Below, one piece after another: positions 28,091 to 36,025 of a stretch of 64,000 nt of DNA. This DNA is from an uncultured Eubacteriales bacterium. GTDB taxonomy: Bacteria > Bacillota > Clostridia > Oscillospirales > Acutalibacteraceae. The notes below the pieces were generated by a model that was not told where the DNA came from, searched no databases, and was given only the letters and a program-made list of their open reading frames with translations. Position 1 is the stretch's first letter, and each line of letters begins with the position of its first letter. The stretch spans positions 19,947-83,946 of the forward strand of contig CAKTVV010000014.1 of the NCBI GenBank assembly GCA_934630515.1. The letters are read 5' to 3'. A program made the position numbers and the translations under genes.

Positions 28091-28454
28091 CTGCCGCTGC
28101 GCTATGGTGATAATTTTGCGCCGCTGCCGGTGTGCCGGAAAGTATATCTCACGAAGCATTTACATCCTGCGGCGGAGAGGCGGGCGCCCACGAGCCGCCG
28201 CAGCGGACACCGGCGGGGATCATCCGGGATATGCGGGTGTCACGGGCGCCCTTTGATCCGGTGTCGCCGGAGCACGCCTGTCGGGGGTGAGAAGGCTCCC
28301 GCCCGTTGGCGGAATGGCGGCAGGTGCATCGGCGGGTGTTTGCGTCCGATCGTGCGGCGGGGCTGCCCTATGACGAAAAAGGGCTGTGTGCCGAGGAAAT
28401 TTGAGCTGATCTATGCCGCCGCAGACAGTGAAACAACGAAAGGAGCCAATATCC
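28091..28454. other. 364-nt gap, possible gene remnant
   Basis: No intact gene. Two short stretches look protein-like: a frame ending at about 28289 (RTPAGIIRDMRVSRAPFDPV) and one ending at about 28402 (RAAGLPYDEKGLCAEEI). Both lack a ribosome site and are in different frames. I cannot assign them. Confidence 0.35.
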
Positions 28455-28703
28455 ATGGAATTTAAGTACGATACCCAATTGCTCATCGAGGGCACCGGCT
28501 TGGACGAGGATGCCATCCATGACTATTTTACGGAGCATTTTCAGGGGGACTGCCTGCTGGCGATCGGGGATGAGGAGCTGATCAAGATCCACTTCCACAC
28601 CAACGAGCCGTGGAAGGTGCTGGAATACTGCGCCGGGCTGGGCGAGATCTACGACATCGTCGTGGAGGACATGGCACGGCAGGCACGGGGACTGAAAGGA
28701 TAA
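28455..28703 (+). CDS. Stand-alone FakA/YloV C-terminal-like domain
   Basis: 82 residues from MEFKYDTQLLIEG, with AAAGGAG upstream. It matches by eye the C-terminal domain of the DhaK-related kinase FakA/YloV: a YCTEFLL-like start, then GDCLLAIGDEELIKIHFHTNEPWKVLEYC. In FakA this region follows the kinase (DhaL-like) part; here it is alone, with no kinase gene nearby. Function unknown; a partner or adaptor role is possible. Confidence 0.75.
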   Translation: MEFKYDTQLLIEGTGLDEDAIHDYFTEHFQGDCLLAIGDEELIKIHFHTNEPWKVLEYCAGLGEIYDIVVEDMARQARGLKG

Positions 28704-28715
28704 ACGCACAGGATC

Positions 28716-29594
28716 ATGGAACAACGCAAAAATTCTCCCCGCTCGCTGGGGATGCTGATCGGCTCGATGACGGTGTTCGGCACCATCGGCGTTTTTCGCC
28801 GGTGGCTGCCGCTGCCCTCGGCGCTGATCGCCTTTTTCCGGGGCTTGATCGGCACCGTCTGCATCCTGCTGTTTCTCCGCCTGCGGGGACGGAAGCCCTC
28901 CGGCACGGTGGGACGGCGGGCTTTCTGGCTGCTGGCACTCACCGGGGTGCTGATCGGCTTCAATTGGATCCTGCTCTTTGAGGCGTATAACTACACCGCC
29001 GTATCCATTGCCACGCTGTGCTATTATATGCAGCCCACCTTTGTGGTGGTGCTGGCGGCGGTGCTGTTCCGGGAGCGGCTGACGCTCAAAAAAGCGGTCT
29101 GCTCCCTGCTGGCGCTGGTCGGCATGGTGCTGGTGTCCGGCGTGGCGGAGAATGGGCTGCCCCGGGGCGCCGCCGGTAAGGGGATCCTGCTGGGGCTGGG
29201 GGCGGCGGTGCTCTACGCCAGTGTGGTGCTGCTCAATAAGCGGCTGTCCGGCATCGATCCTTATGAAAAGACCGCCATCCAGCTGGGAGCGGCGGCGGTG
29301 GCGCTCATCCCCTATCTGCTGCTGACCGGGGCATTCCGGGGCAATGCGTGGAGCCTGTCCACGGTGCTCCTGCTGCTGGTGGTGGGGGTGGTGCATACCG
29401 GCGTGGCGTATGTGCTGTATTTCGGCTCCATGGATGGCTTAAAGACCCAAACGGTGGCGCTGTTCGGCTACATCGACCCGGTGGTGGCGCTGGTGCTGTC
29501 GGCGGCGCTGCTGGGCGAGCGGATGAGTGTGTGGGGCGTGTTGGGGGCTGTGCTGATCTTAGGCTCGGCGATCCTGTGCGAATGGCGGGAATAA
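28716..29594 (+). CDS. DMT superfamily (EamA) transporter
   Basis: 292 residues with ten predicted membrane helices in two EamA repeats (about 10-140 and 155-290). It probably exports amino acids or other metabolites; the substrate cannot be read. The start is 12 nt after the previous stop, with AGGA as a modest ribosome site. Confidence 0.9.
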   Translation: MEQRKNSPRSLGMLIGSMTVFGTIGVFRRWLPLPSALIAFFRGLIGTVCILLFLRLRGRKPSGTVGRRAFWLLALTGVLIGFNWILLFEAYNYTAVSIATLCYYMQPTFVVVLAAVLFRERLTLKKAVCSLLALVGMVLVSGVAENGLPRGAAGKGILLGLGAAVLYASVVLLNKRLSGIDPYEKTAIQLGAAAVALIPYLLLTGAFRGNAWSLSTVLLLLVVGVVHTGVAYVLYFGSMDGLKTQTVALFGYIDPVVALVLSAALLGERMSVWGVLGAVLILGSAILCEWRE

Positions 29595-29633
29595 TGCCCC
29601 TATGCAGAGAGAAAATGGCGGGAGGTATGTACG

Positions 29634-30053
29634 ATGGATCGTCGGCGGTTCGGCGATACCGTTCTGGTGCGACTGGAACGGGGCGAAGAAATTCTGGAGC
29701 AGCTGGCACAGGTGGCCCGGGCGGAGTCCATTTCGCTGGCATCGGTGCAGGGGCTGGGGGCGGTGGATCGGTTCACCGTGGGCGTCTATAATGTGGAGGA
29801 GCAGGTCTACCGGTCCCGGGAATATACCGGCAGCTATGAGATCGTGTCGCTGACCGGCACGGTGGATACGATGCAGGGGCAGTTTTATTGTCACCTGCAT
29901 ATGAGTGCCGCCGACGGAGAGGGAATCGTGCGGGGTGGTCATCTGAACCGGGCGACGGTCAGCGCCACCTGTGAGCTGGTGCTGCGGTGCATCGACGGCA
30001 CCATCGATCGGCAGCGGGATGCCGCCACCGGTCTGAATCTGTGGAAATTCTGA
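29634..30053 (+). CDS. PPC-domain (DUF296) protein
   Basis: 139 residues, one PPC domain with the conserved GLGAVD, GVYN, EIVSLTGTV and HLHMSAADG. Bacterial stand-alone PPC proteins form trimers; some bind DNA in plant relatives, but the bacterial role is open. GGGAGG lies just upstream of 29634. Last gene before the terminator at 30094-30125. Confidence 0.88.
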   Translation: MDRRRFGDTVLVRLERGEEILEQLAQVARAESISLASVQGLGAVDRFTVGVYNVEEQVYRSREYTGSYEIVSLTGTVDTMQGQFYCHLHMSAADGEGIVRGGHLNRATVSATCELVLRCIDGTIDRQRDAATGLNLWKF

Positions 30054-30093
30054 TTCCCGACCCGAACCGGCGGCTTTCGGATATGCGAAAATA

Positions 30094-30125
30094 AACAGGA
30101 GCGGCTGCAGGCAGTCGCTCCTGTT
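30094..30125 (+). terminator. Terminator behind the PPC gene
   Basis: Perfect 10-bp stem AACAGGAGCG/CGCTCCTGTT, followed by GTCTTTCTT. Confidence 0.8.
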
Positions 30126-30191
30126 GTCTTTCTTATTGTATGGATGGGCGGCTCGTCGCTCCCGTGCGGTCGGCGTGGCGAACGCATAGCC

Positions 30192-30590
30192 TCAGCGGTC
30201 TCTGTGCCGATCCCGCAGCCGATACAGTCCCCGTTCGACGCTCCAGAACAGGATGCAGCCCAGTCCGTAGCACAGAATGTCTGCCGGATCGAAGGTGGAG
30301 CCCAGCAGGATCCGCAGCACCTCATCGTGCAGCCCCAGACGGTTCGCCAGATCGGCGTATTGCAGCAGCTCCGTTACCACGCCGATGCCGAACACGACCG
30401 CCGCCAGCAGGGGCGTGCCGGGGTGCTGCCGCCGGGGAAAAAGACAGCGGGCGACGCAGCAGAGCAGGGCGGTCGCCAGCACGTCGCCGCCGTAGGGGCG
30501 GAGCAGCCGGTCGTGGAGAAAGCAGCCGATAAGGAGCTCGGCGAGCAGCAGTATCAGAGCGGCACCGATATAGGGCAGACGAGCCTTCAT
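30192..30590 (-). CDS. DUF2809 family membrane protein
   Basis: 132 residues, four membrane helices. Family features: GGDVLATALLCCVARC, VVTELLQYADLANRLGL and VLRILLGSTFDPADIL. The conserved E-L-L-Q resembles VanZ-like proteins, function unknown. GGGAGG is 8 nt before the ATG at 30590. Confidence 0.88.
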   Translation of the reverse strand: MKARLPYIGAALILLLAELLIGCFLHDRLLRPYGGDVLATALLCCVARCLFPRRQHPGTPLLAAVVFGIGVVTELLQYADLANRLGLHDEVLRILLGSTFDPADILCYGLGCILFWSVERGLYRLRDRHRDR

Positions 30591-30707
30591 GGGGAACACC
30601 TCCCGTTGGCGTTTGTCTGTAGAATACTATAGCGGGGCGAAAAAGTCAAGCGGGCGGACGAGCCGTCGGCGAGCGATGGCACTTGGCGGATGCCTCTGGT
30701 CAGTCGG

Positions 30708-31427
30708 TCAGCCGTCTGCCTGTCCGGTGCTGCTTTCGATGCAGACCGCCTGCTGCCCCAGCTCGGCGAAGCGGGTCTCGCACAGAGCCTTGGCGTAGCG
30801 GACGACGGCCCCGGTCTGGGGGTCGTTAAAGCAGTAGCTGTCCGCCGTATAGCCCACCAGCACCAGACAGTGCTCTCCGGCGGGCCATGTGAAGCTGCTG
30901 CCGTCCGGCAGCTGCCAGCGGTTGCCCCGCTTTTTCGGCTGCATTCCCATGGTCGCCCAGATGAGCAGGGGCTTGTCCCGGTCGAGGTATTCCCGGCAAA
31001 GCTGTGCCAGCGTATGCCCGGTCACCGCAAAGGCGGTGCAGCGGGTGCTGTGCTCCTGCACGGCGGTGACGATCACCGGAGCAAAGCAGCCATAGGCGTA
31101 GGCGCTGAAGGGATCACCGGCAAAGAAGCGGGCAGGGTCGGGCCCGTGCTGCACGCCGTTTTTCGTATAAAATGCCTCGCTGCGGGGCAGCCAGTCGGCG
31201 GCAAAGACGGCGGGGGTGACCGTATCGCCGTAGTATTGCAGCACCATGGCGGCGGCAGTGGCTTCGCAGCCGGTGGGCAGCTCCGGATATTGGCACAGCA
31301 GCGGCACGGACAGGTGCTTTTCCTCCGGCGTTGCCGCTGTCGGCTTCGGTGTCGGGACGGTCATCCCCTTACAGGCGGTCAGACACAGCAGACACAGGGC
31401 GATCAGCCCCCAAAGAAAACGCTTCAT
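30708..31427 (-). CDS. Lipoprotein C39-type cysteine peptidase
   Basis: 239 residues. Lipobox LTAC, a short Thr/Pro linker, then a Peptidase_C39_2 domain with catalytic Cys in PTGCEATAAAMVLQYYG, His in GEHCLVLVGY and Asp in CFNDP. It lacks the ABC transporter of bacteriocin-type C39 enzymes and should act outside the membrane. AAAGGAG precedes the start. Confidence 0.88.
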   Translation of the reverse strand: MKRFLWGLIALCLLCLTACKGMTVPTPKPTAATPEEKHLSVPLLCQYPELPTGCEATAAAMVLQYYGDTVTPAVFAADWLPRSEAFYTKNGVQHGPDPARFFAGDPFSAYAYGCFAPVIVTAVQEHSTRCTAFAVTGHTLAQLCREYLDRDKPLLIWATMGMQPKKRGNRWQLPDGSSFTWPAGEHCLVLVGYTADSYCFNDPQTGAVVRYAKALCETRFAELGQQAVCIESSTGQADG

Positions 31428-31523
31428 CACACAACACTCCTTTCCCCCTAAGGGTACAGGTGTGTTGTTTCGGTTTGGCTGCCGCTGCGTATCGGTTTTG
31501 TATCGTTTGGGCAGCTTTTTCTG

Positions 31524-32243
31524 TCAGAATGCAGACTCGTTCTTGTCCAGAGCGTCTTTTTCCACATTGGAGGCACAGCGGAGGGCGAAATTCCGGTACA
31601 CACTGATCTCGCCGGTAATGCTGCTGATGAGCTTGCTGTCTCCGTAGATCTCGTATTGCCCGGGCGACAGGTGCAGCTGTTTTTCGTAATATTGCCGGAT
31701 CAAGGCAGTCAGCTCCTCGTCGTACGGCGGGGCGCCGTCCACGACGGCGTTGTCGTAGGAGCCGGTGTAACTGGTCAAATAGGTCAAAGCGATCAGCAGT
31801 GCCGTTTTGTCCTCATAGAACAGGGTCAGGGTGGTGTCGTTCTGCCGGAAGGCTACCCAGCAGAGCTTCAGCGCCACCGGCTTGCCGTCGTACAGCACCA
31901 CCAGCGTTTTTTCGCTGTAGCTGATGGTCTCGCTCTCCTGAACCAGCTGGAGCAGCCCCTCCGGCAGCTCCCCGGAGAAGGACTGCAGCACCCGCAGCGG
32001 ACGGCTGCGGTCGAGAGTGGTGGTATTCGCTCCGTTCCAGCGGTCGAGATCCCACTCCTCCTGATAGTAAAGCTGTGCCGCTTGGGCGGCGGTGATGTCC
32101 ACCGCTCCGTCTCCGGTATACTGCCAGTGGGTATCCGGCTGCATCCGGCGGCTGTGGGCGCTCCAGAGCGGCGGCGCCAGCACCACCACCACGGTCAGCA
32201 GCGCCAGCAGCCCCAGCGCCGCCGCCGATCTCCCGTGCATCAT
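31524..32243 (-). CDS. Membrane-anchored protein linked to a two-component system
   Basis: 239 residues. A signal-anchor at about 9-30 is followed by a soluble extracytoplasmic part without a family I recognise. Its ATG overlaps the histidine kinase stop (ATGA), so it is translationally coupled to the kinase. It could be a sensor partner or accessory of that system (inference from position only). Confidence 0.7.
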   Translation of the reverse strand: MMHGRSAAALGLLALLTVVVVLAPPLWSAHSRRMQPDTHWQYTGDGAVDITAAQAAQLYYQEEWDLDRWNGANTTTLDRSRPLRVLQSFSGELPEGLLQLVQESETISYSEKTLVVLYDGKPVALKLCWVAFRQNDTTLTLFYEDKTALLIALTYLTSYTGSYDNAVVDGAPPYDEELTALIRQYYEKQLHLSPGQYEIYGDSKLISSITGEISVYRNFALRCASNVEKDALDKNESAF

Positions 32244-33625
32244 GTCTGCACCTCCCTCCACCGTGCCAGCGTAAAGGCTACCGTTGTCCCTTGTCCGGGG
32301 GCGCTGTCGAAGCGCAGCTCGCCGCCGTGGAGCCGGGCGATCTCCCGGCAGATGGACAGCCCCAGCCCGGCGCCGCCCAGCGCCCGGGAGCGGGCCTTGT
32401 CCTCCCGGAAAAACGGCTCGGTCAGCCGCTGCAAATTCTCCGGGGCGACGCCCCGCCCCTCATCCCGCACGGTGACGGTGACGGTCTCCGCCGTCGGAGC
32501 GGCGGTCACGGTGACCTGCTGCCCCGGGGCGGAGGCCTTGAGGGCGTTGTCGGTCAGATTATACAGCAGGGATAGCAGCAGCGTCTCCTCGGCAGCCACC
32601 GTGACCGGCGGCAGCTCCACCGTCAGCGTCACGCCATAGCGCTGCGCCGCCATGCCCATGGTCTCGGTCAGCGGCTGGGTGAGGGCGGACAGCGCCACCG
32701 GCTCCGGCTCCAGCGTCTCCTCCCGGGACAGGCGCAGCTCCAGCATCCGCCGGGAGAGCCGCTCCAGCCGTTTTCCCTCCCGGTCGATGGCAGCGGCGGC
32801 CTGTCGGGTCTCCGTTTCGTTCAGCGGATATTCCTGCAGCATCTGCGCATAGCCCACGATGGCGGTCATGGGCGTTTTCATCTCGTGGCTGAAATCCGCC
32901 ACGAATTGCTCCCGCCGCTCCGCCTCCTCCCGCAGCTGCTCCATGGTTTGCTGCACGGCGGCGGACATCCGGTTGAAGCTCTCGGACAGGGCGGCGATCT
33001 CGCCGTCGCTGTCGGCAACGGCGGGTACGGTGCGCCCGTATGCACCGGCTGCCATATCCTGAGCGGCGGCGGTGAGCCGGTTGAGGGGTGCTGCCAGCCG
33101 ACGGGTCAGCGCATACAGCAGCAGCCCGCAGACCAGCGCCATTCCCAGCACCGCCCCGCCATAGAACCGCCACAGCTGACGGCAGCGGGCGTCGGTCTCG
33201 GTAAGATCGGAGCGCACCAGCACGCAATAATCCTCGCTGCCCACCGTCACCCGGCAGGCGGATTCCATCCACAGATAGCTGCCGTCCCAGACAAGGCGGG
33301 ATAGCCCCTCGCCGGCGGACAGCGCCTGATAGGCGGCGTCCATCTGCCGGATGGTGCCGATCTGCACCTCATCCACGCTGTCGCCCAACAGGGTAGTGAT
33401 CTGCTTTTCGGCTTGATTCTCCACCTGCCGGTCGATGGCGTCCGGGGTGAGATCCATCAGGGACAGAAAGCTGTCCACGGCGTAGGTCTCTGCCGTGCTG
33501 ATCTGCTCCACCCGGGCGTTCCACAGGATGCTGGTGGTGCTGTGCACCAGCAGCACGCCCACCAGCCCCGCCGCCAGCAGCACGGTACCGTAGGCGGCAC
33601 AGAAAAATTTCAAGCTCAGCTTCAT
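32240..33625 (-). CDS. Sensor histidine kinase
   Basis: 461 residues. Two membrane helices (about 8-28 and 165-187) flank an extracytoplasmic sensor region. Then a HAMP domain, HisKA with FSHEMKTPMTAIVGYAQML (phospho-His), and HATPase_c with DNALKA (N box), DEGRGV and GGAGLGLSI. ATGA overlap with the regulator upstream. The signal is unknown. Confidence 0.95.
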   Translation of the reverse strand: MKLSLKFFCAAYGTVLLAAGLVGVLLVHSTTSILWNARVEQISTAETYAVDSFLSLMDLTPDAIDRQVENQAEKQITTLLGDSVDEVQIGTIRQMDAAYQALSAGEGLSRLVWDGSYLWMESACRVTVGSEDYCVLVRSDLTETDARCRQLWRFYGGAVLGMALVCGLLLYALTRRLAAPLNRLTAAAQDMAAGAYGRTVPAVADSDGEIAALSESFNRMSAAVQQTMEQLREEAERREQFVADFSHEMKTPMTAIVGYAQMLQEYPLNETETRQAAAAIDREGKRLERLSRRMLELRLSREETLEPEPVALSALTQPLTETMGMAAQRYGVTLTVELPPVTVAAEETLLLSLLYNLTDNALKASAPGQQVTVTAAPTAETVTVTVRDEGRGVAPENLQRLTEPFFREDKARSRALGGAGLGLSICREIARLHGGELRFDSAPGQGTTVAFTLARWREVQT

Positions 33626-34287
33626 GGGCAATTCTCCGGCAGAAACCGATAACCGACCTTATACACCGTTTCGATGGCATTCCCCAGCTCCAGCTTCTTC
33701 TTCAGCCGCTGCACATGGAGATCCACCGTGCGGGTGTTGCCGTAATAAGGCTCCTGCCACACATTCTCGTAGATCGTTTCCCGATAGAGCGCCAGCCCGG
33801 GGTTGCGCAGCAGATAGACCAGCAGCTCGTATTCCTTTGTCGCCAGCGCCACCGGCTGCCCGCCCAGCGTGACCCGGTGCGCCCCGGTATCCACCCGCAG
33901 GCTGCCGGCCTCCAGCATCCGCTGAGTCTTGTGATAGCGCCGCAGCACCGTCTCCACCCGGGCGGACAGCTCCCGCAGGTCAAAGGGCTTGGTGATATAG
34001 TCCTCGGCGCCCGCCTGCAGCCCCCGCACCCGCTCCGGCACAGCCGTGCGGGCGGTGACGAAGATCACCGGGATCTCGTACTGGCGGATATAATCGATGA
34101 GCGCATAGCCGTCATAGTCCGGCAGCATCACGTCCAGCAGCGCCAGATCGTAGCGGTGCTGCTCCACCAGCGCCGCCGCCCGGCTGCCGGTATCCGCCGT
34201 GTCGCAGGCATAGCCGTTCTTGCTCAGACACAGACGCAGCAGCTCCCGGATGGAGTCCTCGTCCTCGACGATCAGTATGCGGTTCAT
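33622..34287 (-). CDS. OmpR/PhoB-type response regulator
   Basis: 221 residues. Receiver with acidic pair EDED (8-11), phospho-Asp in LALLDVMLPDYDG, Thr in FVTA and Lys in ITKPFD; then a winged-helix DNA-binding domain (about 125-220, YFGNTRTVDLHVQRLRKK-like). First gene of a three-gene operon with the kinase and the membrane protein at 31524. Confidence 0.96.
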   Translation of the reverse strand: MNRILIVEDEDSIRELLRLCLSKNGYACDTADTGSRAAALVEQHRYDLALLDVMLPDYDGYALIDYIRQYEIPVIFVTARTAVPERVRGLQAGAEDYITKPFDLRELSARVETVLRRYHKTQRMLEAGSLRVDTGAHRVTLGGQPVALATKEYELLVYLLRNPGLALYRETIYENVWQEPYYGNTRTVDLHVQRLKKKLELGNAIETVYKVGYRFLPENCP

Positions 34288-34363
34288 GACGTCACCTCCG
34301 ATGCCTGCGGCGGCTGTATGGGGATACGGTAAGTATACAGGACAGTTGTATAGAATTTGTATC

Positions 34364-34870
34364 CTATTGCCGCTCCTCCAGCCGCTCCAGCTGTCGGCGC
34401 AGCTCCTTCTGGTTCTCCAGCACCCGCTCCAGCTGCTTATACAGCTCGTCCACCATCAGCTCGCTTTTCAGATTCACCTTATAGTCGTTTTCCGCCCGCT
34501 CCCGGTCCTTTGCCTCCTGCCGGTTCTGACTCATCATGATGAGGGGCGCCTGCACGGCGGCGATGCAGGACAGCACCAGATTCAGCAGGATGAACGGATA
34601 GGCGTCAAAGGCTTTCTCCGCCAGCAGGACGTTCAGCAGCATCCACAGCACCATGACGGCGATGAAGCTGAAGATAAATGCCCAGCTGCCGGCGAATCTT
34701 GCCACCGCATCCGATGCCCGCTGCCCGAAGGAGCGCTTTTCCTGCCGGTCGGCGTTTTCGGTGATCTTGGTCTCTATCAGCTGCCGGATCAGCTCCTCGT
34801 CGGTGAATTCCTCGTCGGTGCCGTGGAGCAGCTCCCGGATGATGCGCTGCCGTTCGGTCGTGTGTTTCAT
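34364..34870 (-). CDS. DUF1003 family membrane protein
   Basis: 168 residues. Two membrane helices around 65-110 with the family motif FIAVMVLWMLLNV and FILLNLVLSCIAAVQAPLIMMSQNRQ, then a charged coiled coil to the C-terminus. DUF1003 proteins are widespread and uncharacterised. AGGAGG sets the start; promoter at 34903-34931. Confidence 0.92.
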   Translation of the reverse strand: MKHTTERQRIIRELLHGTDEEFTDEELIRQLIETKITENADRQEKRSFGQRASDAVARFAGSWAFIFSFIAVMVLWMLLNVLLAEKAFDAYPFILLNLVLSCIAAVQAPLIMMSQNRQEAKDRERAENDYKVNLKSELMVDELYKQLERVLENQKELRRQLERLEERQ

Positions 34871-34902
34871 GGTGATCCCTCCTATGGTTTGTGTATGTGT
34901 TC

Positions 34903-34931
34903 AGTATACCACAGCCGCTGGCGTATGACAA
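34903..34931 (-). promoter_or_regulatory. DUF1003 gene promoter
   Basis: TTGTCA (34926-34931), 17 nt, TATACT (34903-34908) on the minus strand. Confidence 0.75.
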
Positions 34932-34974
34932 CGCCCCAATGGGGGAAATACTACGGGCAAAAGGAGGAATGGCT

Positions 34975-35937
34975 ATGTGTACGGCAGTGACCCTGCAGAC
35001 CGATGCCTTTTATTTCGGGCGCAATCTGGATCTGGAGCGGGGCTATGGAGAATATCTGGTCATTACCCCCCGGCGGTTTCCGCTGTGGAGCACGGGGGAG
35101 GAGCATTACGCCCTTATCGGGGTGGCGCATCTGCGGCAGGGGTATCCGCTGTATTACGATGCAGTCAACGAGCGGGGACTGTGCATGGCGGGGCTGCGCT
35201 TTGTCCACAGTGCCGTCTACCACAAGGAGCAGCCGGGGCGGGAGAATGTCCCTGCCTATCAGCTCTTGGCACGGGTACTGGGGCAGTGCGCCACCGTGCG
35301 GGAGGCGTGCGGGCTGCTGAAACGCATCCGGCTGACGGATACCCCCTTTGCTCCGGAGCTGCCGGCGGCGCCGCTTCACTGGCTGCTGGCGGATAGCCGG
35401 GAGTGTGTGGCGGTGGAGCCGCTGGCGGAGGGCTTGCAGATCACGGACGACCCGGCAGGGGTGCTGACCAACGAGCCGCCCCTGCCCCGACAGCTGTTTG
35501 CTCTCAACGACTACCTGTCCCTGTCGCCGGAGGAGCCGGTGAACCGGTTTGCTCCCCAGCTGAAGCTGCGCCCCTATAGCCGGGGCATGGGGGCGCTGGG
35601 GCTGCCGGGGGATCTGTCCTCTCGTTCCCGGTTCGTGCGGGCGGCGTTTGTGCGGGCGCATTCTGCTTGCGGCGGCGGGGAAAATGACAGCATCCATCAG
35701 CTGTTTCACATTCTCGGGGCGGTGGCGCAGCCCCGGGGCTGCTGCCGGCTGCCCGGCGGGGCGCAGGAATACACCCGCTACACCGCCGGCTGCAACGCCG
35801 CCCGGGGCAGCTATTATGTGACCACCTATGAAAACCGCCAGCTGTCGGTGGCGCATCTGGCACATGCCGAGCTGGACAGCCGGGCGCTGACGGCGTTTCC
35901 CATCGATCAGCCGCCGGGCATCCGGCAGCTGAACTGA
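34975..35937 (+). CDS. Choloylglycine hydrolase family protein (bile salt hydrolase-like)
   Basis: 320 residues, an Ntn hydrolase. AAGGAGG fixes the start so that Cys2 becomes the N-terminal nucleophile after Met removal. Catalytic-site positions of clostridial BSH can be followed: Cys2, Arg16 and Asp19 (GRNLDLE), Asn in NERGLCMAGL, Asn in VLTNEPPLPRQL and Arg in SSRSRFVRAAF. BSHs usually have NSP where this has NEP. Deconjugation of bile salts or cleavage of penicillin V/N-acyl homoserine lactones are the family activities; which applies here is open. No signal peptide. Confidence 0.88.
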   Translation: MCTAVTLQTDAFYFGRNLDLERGYGEYLVITPRRFPLWSTGEEHYALIGVAHLRQGYPLYYDAVNERGLCMAGLRFVHSAVYHKEQPGRENVPAYQLLARVLGQCATVREACGLLKRIRLTDTPFAPELPAAPLHWLLADSRECVAVEPLAEGLQITDDPAGVLTNEPPLPRQLFALNDYLSLSPEEPVNRFAPQLKLRPYSRGMGALGLPGDLSSRSRFVRAAFVRAHSACGGGENDSIHQLFHILGAVAQPRGCCRLPGGAQEYTRYTAGCNAARGSYYVTTYENRQLSVAHLAHAELDSRALTAFPIDQPPGIRQLN

Positions 35938-36025
35938 CGGGTGTGCACCGATCCGGCAGCGTTTGGTATAAAACGCTGCGGCGTTGCCTATATTCTAAGA
36001 GGAACGCAAAGGAGGCGGGGTACGG

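Noticed and set aside
35938..36025. CtsR operator before clpC
   Set aside because: No AGGTCAAA-type tandem repeat is present.
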